Of a stretch of DNA of 8,945 nt, positions 1 through 4,166 are shown piece by piece (position 1 is the stretch's first letter; each line of letters opens with the position of its first letter). The notes under the pieces are model-generated. The model ran no database searches. It was not told where the DNA came from and saw only the letters and a list, made by a program, of their open reading frames with translations. The DNA lies in assembly GCA_964592475.1 (NCBI GenBank), contig CAZQEZ010000159.1, forward strand, positions 1-8,945, in the 5' to 3' direction. Source of the stretch: CAZQEZ01 sp964592475. Lineage in GTDB: Bacteria; Bacteroidota; Bacteroidia; Cytophagales; Cyclobacteriaceae. Made by a program: the position numbers and the translations under genes.

Positions 1-75
1 AAAATAATAAAGCTAAAGTACAAATACATATATGCCAAGTAAATATATAAACAAAATAATCAGGAAGCTTCTTAT

Positions 76-609
76 TTAGGAAACATGTCCCCAGTTTTCT
101 CCTGATCGAATACGGTTTAATTGAGTATGTGAAATACCGAAACGTTTGGCAATTTGACTAAGTCTTGTTTTTTTGCCATCGAGCAATCTTTTTATGGCTT
201 TCACTTTCGATTCATTTAATTTGTAACCGGTACTGCGTTTCCGCAAAACAGCTGGATTGATGTTGTTATGATCAATTAATTCTTTTTCCGTAACCCATTT
301 CAAATTGTAGCAATCGTTGTTTTTCTTATCATAATCAAGATGAATTACATAATATTGGTCGCTATGATCTTTGGATAAAAAATACTGAGCTACCAAACGA
401 TGTACGTAATAGCTTTGAACTAAGCCACCTTTAAATCTGACCATTATTGATCGATAGCCATTAACATCAGAACCTTTAATAATTTTACCACTATTTTTGT
501 CGTTAGCAAAACTTTTAATTCGCCCTCTATTAGAAACTTCATATTTTGGGTGTGCAAGGGCTGTTTCGAAGCTTATTTCCTTCCATGCCTCATTTTTATA
601 AGCATCCAT
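76..609 (-). CDS. NUMOD4/HNH-type protein with C-terminal helix-turn-helix
   Basis: A 177-residue protein. Residues about 9-54 look like a NUMOD4 module (W9, then YEVSNRGRIKS at 23-33 and GY at 51-52). Residues 69-107 look like an HNH_3-type nuclease core: VHRLVA at 69-74, H90, the NN pair at 97-98 and NLKWVT at 102-107. Residues 131-175 form a resolvase-like helix-turn-helix (IAKRFGISHTQLNRI) ending in GENWGHV. Known family members include intron-encoded homing endonucleases, but free-standing copies with this architecture are common in Bacteroidota and their role is unclear. The Asn that usually precedes the catalytic His (NH) is Ile89 here, so cleavage activity is uncertain and a DNA-binding role is equally possible. 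No intron or split host gene is visible. The ATG start at 609 gives an intact NUMOD4 module. The gene is transcribed away from the ROK kinase. The domain call is confident, the function is not. Confidence 0.85.
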   Translation of the reverse strand: MDAYKNEAWKEISFETALAHPKYEVSNRGRIKSFANDKNSGKIIKGSDVNGYRSIMVRFKGGLVQSYYVHRLVAQYFLSKDHSDQYYVIHLDYDKKNNDCYNLKWVTEKELIDHNNINPAVLRKRSTGYKLNESKVKAIKRLLDGKKTRLSQIAKRFGISHTQLNRIRSGENWGHVS

Positions 610-711
610 CGTGTTAGGTTTAAAAGTTAAAAAAGTATTTTATGGATAGGTAAGGTGATTTAAATAATTAATTATTGGTTGAAATTTATAATCGATCTAA
701 ATAGCTTTTGT

Positions 712-741
712 TTTACCATAAGAAAAAATATTTATGGTAAA
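712..741. repeat. 10-bp inverted repeat with 10-nt loop
   Basis: TTTACCATAA at 712-721 pairs perfectly with TTATGGTAAA at 732-741. It lies between the starts of two divergent genes, about 100 nt upstream of the leftward start codon, so it is at neither gene's end. It could be an operator or a leader hairpin. No run of T follows directly in either direction, which argues against an intrinsic terminator. Confidence 0.5.
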
Positions 742-782
742 CGATAAAAATAATTCGTTATTTAAGTAATTTGCAGTAGTTT

Positions 783-817
783 CAAATTTAATTAAAATAA
801 TATAAAATAAATAGCAA
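783..817 (-). promoter_or_regulatory. Possible promoter for the NUMOD4/HNH gene
   Basis: Read on the minus strand, 790-783 is TAAATTTG, an exact match to the Bacteroidota -7 element TAnnTTTG. A TTG lies at 817-815, but the 24-nt spacing is longer than the usual 19-21. It would give a leader of about 165 nt containing the 712-741 inverted repeat. In such AT-rich DNA a chance match is quite possible. Confidence 0.25.
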
Positions 818-920
818 GTATTGATATAATATTTATATTTTTTATTATTAGGCAGGATTATACTTGTAAAGATAGATTATGGATTTTGATAAAGAAGTAT
901 TTTAAAACATACAAGATGAA

Positions 921-956
921 TAGGCTTACTTTTTGATATTAAGGTGAAGCAGCCTA
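921..956. repeat. 6-bp inverted repeat bracketing the ROK kinase promoter
   Basis: TAGGCT at 921-926 and AGCCTA at 951-956 are perfect inverted copies. One lies just upstream of the -33 TTG and the other runs into the first two bases of the -7 element. That placement would suit a repressor-binding site, but six base pairs alone is weak evidence. Confidence 0.25.
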
Positions 957-962
957 CTTTTG
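933..962 (+). promoter_or_regulatory. Bacteroidota-type promoter of the ROK kinase gene
   Basis: TTG at 933-935, a 19-nt spacer, then TACTTTTG at 955-962 fits TTG-N19-21-TAnnTTTG. Transcription should start near 969, leaving a leader of about 40 nt before the ATG at 1008. The -7 element covers the upstream in-frame TTG at 960, which therefore cannot be the start codon of this transcript. Confidence 0.65.
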
Positions 963-1007
963 AGTTTTATTTTATATTGTAATTTATTTATTATTTTGAG
1001 TTTACTT

Positions 1008-1916
1008 ATGGAAAAGTTTTTAGGTGTTGATGTGGGAGGTACTAATGTTAAATTTGGCTGTGTGGGTACCGATGGAAAAATAAGTAAAAAGAAAAAGTTT
1101 AAAACAGCAAATTTAGGTAAGGGTAGCGATTTTTTACCGAGCTTGCTGGAACTTATAAGAAAACAAATTGAAGAAAGTTGTAAAGTAGAAAAAATAGGCT
1201 TAGGCATTCCGGGTACATTGACCAAAGATAGAAGAGTAATATTGGAAACGCCGAATGTATCACAATTAAATGGATTGCACCTCATGGATTCTTTGCAAGA
1301 AAAGTTTCCGGATAAAATTTTTCATTTGGAAAATGATGCCAATGCTGCTGCTTTAGGAGAATTGTACTTCTCTCCCGCGCATTTACCCGACAACTTTATA
1401 TTTATAACATTGGGTACTGGTATTGGAGGGGCTGCTATTATCGATAGGCAAATATTTAAAGGCGGTGATGGAAACTCCATGGAAGTAGGCCATATTGTTT
1501 CTTCCTATGGGACTACTATTGAGCAAAAAATAGGAAAAAAAGGACTTGTAAATCTTACTTACAACGAGTTAAGTAGATATACAGGAGCAACTATTTTGAC
1601 TGACAAGTTTCCGCTTACATCAAAAAACCTGGAGAATGCTGCTGAAAATGGTGATGAGCTCGCTATCAAAGTATTTTCTGAAGTAGGAACGATACTAGGT
1701 GAAGCACTAGTATCCATCATAAGGATTTTGGACATCAAAACTGTAGTTATAGGTGGTGGAGTAGCCGATAATTATGACAATTTAGTAAAATCGATGCATA
1801 ATTCTTTAGAAGAATACTTGACATCTTATTATTTGAAAGATATTAATATTCAGAAAGCAAGCTTGGGTAATGATGCAGGAATTATCGGAGCAGCATCTTT
1901 AGGTTTTATTGATTAA
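1008..1916 (+). CDS. ROK-family sugar kinase (glucokinase-like), zinc motif absent
   Basis: A 302-residue cytoplasmic protein of the usual ROK length, likely transferring phosphate from ATP (or polyphosphate) to a hexose. Visible motifs are phosphate-binding GVDVGGTNVKFG (6-17), LGIPGTL (65-71), LENDANAAALGE (107-118) with catalytic Asp110, TLGTGIGG (134-141), MEVGH (158-162) with sugar-contacting Glu159 and His162, and adenosine-site VIGGGVA (247-253). The zinc motif CxCGxxGCxE that normally follows GH is replaced by QKIGKKGLVN (173-182): all three Cys and the sugar-contacting Glu are gone. Polyphosphate glucokinases also lack this motif, so that activity is possible. The substrate cannot be read from sequence. 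The ATG at 1008 is chosen over an in-frame TTG at 960 because residue 3 starts the family's first strand and the promoter overlaps 960. The stop overlaps the convergent lipoprotein gene by 11 bp. Confidence 0.88.
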   Translation: MEKFLGVDVGGTNVKFGCVGTDGKISKKKKFKTANLGKGSDFLPSLLELIRKQIEESCKVEKIGLGIPGTLTKDRRVILETPNVSQLNGLHLMDSLQEKFPDKIFHLENDANAAALGELYFSPAHLPDNFIFITLGTGIGGAAIIDRQIFKGGDGNSMEVGHIVSSYGTTIEQKIGKKGLVNLTYNELSRYTGATILTDKFPLTSKNLENAAENGDELAIKVFSEVGTILGEALVSIIRILDIKTVVIGGGVADNYDNLVKSMHNSLEEYLTSYYLKDINIQKASLGNDAGIIGAASLGFID

Positions 1917-2295
1917 CCTTCATTTCCTGATATGCTTGTATGTTGGCTTCGCTTACTATGCCTAAAGCATTGAGTCGTAAAATTAAATCAATTTCTTTTC
2001 CTTGATAGTTTTCTTCGCAGGTGGGATCGGGTGTGATGTCGTAAATAAAAAAGCGCTGACCTCTTTCGTATAGTTCGGTTTTGTCAGGTTTGCCCAAAAT
2101 ATTTTTGATTCGAGACTCTTTCATTCCGTTCAATTGATATCGTACTTCTTGCAGTCGAGGTATTATTTTTATTCTCTCTTGCTGACATCCGTTTTTGTCA
2201 TTTTTCCATGTAGTGCTATCAAAATTTTTAATTTCAGCTTGCTTGGAACAACCAAAAAATAAAATAAAAAAAATAAATAATGAGCTTTCTTTCAT
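1906..2295 (-). CDS. Small lipoprotein, BamE/SmpA-like
   Basis: A 129-residue protein with a short hydrophobic N-terminus and a lipobox-like ending, LFFGC, with Cys16 as the likely lipidated residue after signal peptidase II cleavage. The mature part has one core: RLQEVRYQL (47-55), then GMKESRIKNILGKPDKTE (57-74), then RFFIYDI (81-87). The 'LGxPD' turn followed by a tyrosine-rich strand resembles the SmpA/OmlA (BamE) fold, where it aids outer-membrane assembly, but the match is only in pattern and BamE itself is not established here. Cys37 and Cys93 could form a disulfide. The start is supported by AAGGA about 7 nt upstream of the ATG, one of the few Shine-Dalgarno-like sites here. The gene follows truC by 45 bp on the same strand and may be co-transcribed or use its own promoter at 2326. 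Its 3' end overlaps the convergent kinase gene. Confidence 0.78.
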   Translation of the reverse strand: MKESSLFIFFILFFGCSKQAEIKNFDSTTWKNDKNGCQQERIKIIPRLQEVRYQLNGMKESRIKNILGKPDKTELYERGQRFFIYDITPDPTCEENYQGKEIDLILRLNALGIVSEANIQAYQEMKVNQ

Positions 2296-2325
2296 TGCTA
2301 TTCCTTTTTAAAAATTTATACTGAA

Positions 2326-2333
2326 CAAATATA
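2326..2333 (-). promoter_or_regulatory. Candidate -7 element for the lipoprotein gene
   Basis: Read on the minus strand, 2333-2326 is TATATTTG, an exact TAnnTTTG match 31 nt before the start codon, giving a short leader of about 24 nt. No TTG lies at the proper upstream distance, so this is a partial match only. Confidence 0.35.
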
Positions 2334-2340
2334 CAATTAT

Positions 2341-3042
2341 CTATAATGAAATGTTTTCCGGAAGCTCCCAATCCATTATTGCTAACACTTTCATGAAGTC
2401 GAATGGAGGGGGTGCGGTAATGGTAATTGTATTGCGGGAATCAGGATGTTGAAAAGTAAGTTGATAAGCATGAAGCATCATAGTATTGATTTGCCATTTA
2501 TTTTTAAAGAGGCGATTTTGCTTATTACAACCATAAGGTCTGTCGCCAATAATTGGGTGCCTCAAATGTTTAAAGTGTTTGCGTATTTGGTGCATTCTGC
2601 CTGTAATAGGTTCAGCTAGCAAAAATGAATAACAAGATGTGGTATCCTGATTAGCACTTTTACTAATTTCTGCCGTTGTAATTATATCAAATTTTGTGAG
2701 CGCACTTTGTTTTTTACCTTTATCATTTGTTATTTCGTAATCTATACAGCCACCGCTTTCTACTTTACCTCTTACTATTGCAAGATAATATTTTTTTACC
2801 TTTTGATTTTGCCATTGGGCTTGCATTTTTTTCAAAGCTTGTTCATTTAAAGCGAAGAGCAATACTCCACTGGTTTTTCTATCTATTCTGTGCACGGGAT
2901 AAACGTGTTGATCAATTTGATCTCTTAATAATTGTAAAGCAAATTGGGTAGCATCTCGAGCTATGGATGTGCGATGCACCAACATTCCTGCTGGTTTATT
3001 AATGGCGACATAATCAGAATCTTGAAATAAAATAGATAGCAT
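2341..3042 (-). CDS. truC: TruC-type tRNA pseudouridine synthase (RluA family)
   Basis: A 233-residue RluA-family pseudouridine synthase. In E. coli, TruC converts U65 in the T-stem of certain tRNAs to pseudouridine. The opening ILFQDSDYVAINKPAGMLVHR (4-24), the catalytic motif HRIDRKTSGVLLFAL (51-65) with nucleophile Asp54, TGRMHQIRKH (147-156), and the TruC-like stretch HLRHPIIGDRPYG (159-171) with NRLF and LHAYQL (190-195) together favour TruC over RluA, RluC or RluD. There is no N-terminal S4 domain, as expected for TruC. The ATG at 3042 is chosen over an in-frame TTG at 3054 because the family begins directly with the 'ILYQD' strand. A terminator-like hairpin ends 10 nt before this ATG. 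The lipoprotein gene follows 45 bp downstream. The family is certain; the exact target uridine is inferred from similarity. Confidence 0.85.
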   Translation of the reverse strand: MLSILFQDSDYVAINKPAGMLVHRTSIARDATQFALQLLRDQIDQHVYPVHRIDRKTSGVLLFALNEQALKKMQAQWQNQKVKKYYLAIVRGKVESGGCIDYEITNDKGKKQSALTKFDIITTAEISKSANQDTTSCYSFLLAEPITGRMHQIRKHFKHLRHPIIGDRPYGCNKQNRLFKNKWQINTMMLHAYQLTFQHPDSRNTITITAPPPFDFMKVLAIMDWELPENISL

Positions 3043-3052
3043 ATTAAAATAC

Positions 3053-3086
3053 AAAAAATCGCCTTCCTTGAATAAAGCGATTTTTT
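3053..3086. terminator. Terminator-like hairpin in front of truC
   Basis: AAAAAATCGC (3053-3062) pairs perfectly with GCGATTTTTT (3077-3086) around a 14-nt loop, giving a 10-bp stem whose outer part is an A/T tract in both orientations. That is the shape of a bidirectional intrinsic terminator. It lies between the starts of two divergent genes, so it follows no gene end directly. It could stop leftward read-through from the 3566-3754 gene, or act as a leader element of truC. Confidence 0.5.
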
Positions 3087-3151
3087 TGCAAAGTCAATAG
3101 TTTATTTAGCAAAGTTGAACAATTGCTAATCAACTGCCAAATAGTACTTTT

Positions 3152-3159
3152 TATTTTTG
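3152..3159 (+). promoter_or_regulatory. Candidate -7 element for the small membrane protein gene
   Basis: TATTTTTG is an exact TAnnTTTG match, 86 nt upstream of the ATG at 3246. The nearest upstream TTG (3123-3125) is 26 nt away, longer than usual. A 6-bp inverted repeat (TACTAT 3224-3229, ATAGTA 3237-3242) lies just before the start codon in the predicted leader and could affect translation. Confidence 0.3.
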
Positions 3160-3245
3160 TGTTCAAATTATGCAAGAAAGTTTTAAAAGTCGAGTAATTT
3201 ATTGAAAGCGAAATTTTAAACATTACTATATAAAAAATAGTAGCT

Positions 3246-3551
3246 ATGGTTTTACCGGAAAATTTTATGCTGATTGACGTAGCAATATTAATACTTGCAT
3301 TTTTTCTATCTATTCCCACAGTGTTGGGCTATTTTGCTAGTGCTTATGGCAAAAGTTTCTGGCGTTGGTTTTTAATTGGATTAATATTTCCTATTGTTTC
3401 TTATTTTGTGTTACTCGCAATCCTTTATTTTGAAGAACAAAAAGTGAAAAAGGAATTACAAATGACTTTAGAGGAAGATAGATTAATGACCCTTCTGATT
3501 GAAAAAAGTATACGCAAGCCACTTAATCTTGCTGAACGAAAAAAGAAATAA
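3246..3551 (+). CDS. Small two-helix membrane protein, function unknown
   Basis: A 101-residue protein. Residues about 8-30 and 41-62 are hydrophobic and should span the inner membrane twice as a hairpin. The loop between them holds YGKSFWRWF (34-42), and a charged C-terminal tail of about 38 residues (EEQKVKKELQMTLEEDR and onward) is probably helical and, from its many Lys and Arg, cytoplasmic. The 'GKSFWRWFLIGLIFPI' style (small residue, aromatic cluster, then a Pro in the second helix) recalls small uncharacterised membrane proteins of Bacteroidota, but I do not recognise a named family. The ATG at 3246 is used; an in-frame ATG at 3267 (residue 8) would keep both helices and is an alternative. 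The gene converges on the 62-residue ORF with only 14 bp between the stops. Confidence 0.7.
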   Translation: MVLPENFMLIDVAILILAFFLSIPTVLGYFASAYGKSFWRWFLIGLIFPIVSYFVLLAILYFEEQKVKKELQMTLEEDRLMTLLIEKSIRKPLNLAERKKK

Positions 3552-3571
3552 ATTAACTAGCTGATTTATTT
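3546..3571. terminator. AT-only hairpin between convergent stop codons
   Basis: AAATAAAT (3546-3553) pairs perfectly with ATTTATTT (3564-3571) around a 10-nt loop. The stems contain the stop codons of both convergent genes. It is placed as a shared bidirectional terminator would be, but with no G/C pairs the hairpin is weak. Confidence 0.35.
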
Positions 3572-3754
3572 TATCCCTTTCAATTTATCAAAATCTACTT
3601 CATCGTGAGTATTAGAAACGGTAAATTTGTTTGGATTAGCCGTAATCCAAACACCGCCTTGCGACTCCGTATCCATACCACGATCATATTTATCGTGTTT
3701 TTTCCTGAATTCAGGTTCTTTTTGTTTCGGAGTAAAAAAATCTAAAAGCTTCAT
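3566..3754 (-). CDS. Hypothetical 62-residue protein
   Basis: A short soluble, charged protein beginning MKLLDFFTPKQKEPEF. There is no signal peptide or membrane segment. After a Lys/Asp-rich stretch comes GGVWITANPNKFTVSN (33-48), which reads like two short beta strands, and the tail DEVDFDKLKGIK. I do not recognise the family. It is judged real because it fills the space between its neighbours without overlap, has an ATG start, has ordinary amino-acid composition and ends in a tight convergent pair with the membrane protein gene. Its promoter, if separate, would lie in 3755-3826 or within the assembly gap. No clear -7 element is visible in the readable part. Confidence 0.55.
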   Translation of the reverse strand: MKLLDFFTPKQKEPEFRKKHDKYDRGMDTESQGGVWITANPNKFTVSNTHDEVDFDKLKGIK

Positions 3755-3826
3755 AATAAAAAAAGTTTGGTTTGATTTAATTATTTAGAAAGGGTTTTGT
3801 GAAATGAAATTGTTTTTATAAATCGC

Positions 3827-3926
3827 NNNNNNNNNNNNNNNNNNNNNNNNNNNNNNNNNNNNNNNNNNNNNNNNNNNNNNNNNNNNNNNNNNNNNNNNNN
3901 NNNNNNNNNNNNNNNNNNNNNNNNNN
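3827..3926. other. Assembly gap of exactly 100 N
   Basis: Exactly 100 unknown bases, the conventional placeholder for a scaffold join of unknown size, so true distances across it are not known. TTTTTATAAA occurs on both sides (3813-3822 and 3934-3943). The right-hand contig begins with GATCT, which may be an adapter remnant. Nothing can be said about content here. The 72 readable bases to the left (3755-3826) hold no recognised feature. Confidence 0.97.
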
Positions 3927-3965
3927 GATCTTATTTTTATAAAGGTAAGAATAGAAAGTAAAAAA

Positions 3966-4052
3966 TGGTGCCTGGGGTGGGAGTCGAACCCACATGGCAT
4001 TGCTGCCACACGCCCCTGAAACGTGCGTGTCTACCAATTTCACCACCCAGGC
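3966..4052 (-). tRNA. tRNA-Leu (anticodon CAG)
   Basis: An 87-nt class II tRNA with CCA encoded. On the minus strand the acceptor GCCTGGG (4052-4046) pairs perfectly with CCCAGGC (3976-3970), followed by discriminator A and CCA (3969-3966). The D stem is GTG/CAC with TTGG in the loop. The anticodon stem CACGT/GCGTG encloses the loop TTCAGGG, giving anticodon CAG (+ strand 4016-4018), which reads CUG. The long variable arm TGGCA/TGCCA with a 4-nt loop and the discriminator A are hallmarks of tRNA-Leu. The T arm is GTGGG/CCCAC around TTCGACT. It lies 94 bp downstream of leuS on the same strand, with its own promoter. A T-run (TTTTTT) just after the CCA may help termination. Confidence 0.96.
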
Positions 4053-4135
4053 ATTCATTCATTAGTTTGTAAAAATGCATTAAATCTAGTCAAAATGTTT
4101 TGCTTAATTGCATCAGCGCTGGTAAATTATTTTTG

Positions 4136-4166
4136 CAAAAATACTCTTATACTACCACGTTTACAA
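4136..4166 (-). promoter_or_regulatory. Bacteroidota-type promoter of tRNA-Leu
   Basis: On the minus strand, TTG at 4166-4164, a 20-nt spacer and TATTTTTG at 4143-4136 match TTG-N19-21-TAnnTTTG very well. The -33 part lies inside the last codons of leuS. Predicted transcription start is near 4129, about 77 nt before the tRNA 5' end. The -7 element is half of a perfect 16-bp palindrome (4128-4143), so the same -7 sequence also reads rightward. Confidence 0.6.

Larger units (their letters stand above)
610..1007. other. Divergent intergenic region, 398 nt
   Basis: I find no gene in this very AT-rich stretch between two divergently transcribed genes. It holds a 10-bp inverted repeat (712-741), a possible -7 element for the leftward gene (783-790) and a good rightward promoter (933-962) flanked by a 6-bp inverted repeat. 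No tRNA, riboswitch or short conserved ORF was recognised. Confidence 0.7.

Noticed and set aside
960..1007. N-terminal extension of the ROK kinase from a TTG codon
   Set aside because: The added residues are a hydrophobic stretch foreign to ROK kinases, and the TTG is part of the promoter -7 element. The ATG at 1008 fits the family start.
926..1285. Minus-strand open frame of 119 codons opposite the ROK kinase
   Set aside because: It is antisense to a gene with clear ROK motifs and overlaps the kinase promoter. No recognisable domain.
3043..3054. Upstream TTG start for truC
   Set aside because: The ATG at 3042 begins exactly at the conserved first strand, and the TTG lies within the hairpin.
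3044..3319. Minus-strand open frame of 91 codons between truC and the membrane protein gene
   Set aside because: It overlaps the terminator-like hairpin and the membrane protein start, and its composition (Ile, Ser, Asn, Lys rich) is that of AT-rich noncoding DNA.
3966..4052. Possible integration site or mobile element at the tRNA-Leu 3' end
   Set aside because: No integrase gene and no duplicated tRNA 3' segment is visible. The gap 40 bp downstream prevents a fuller check.
3785..4058. Two minus-strand reading frames running through the N gap and the tRNA
   Set aside because: They are translated largely from unknown bases and from the tRNA-Leu sequence itself, so they are not genes.
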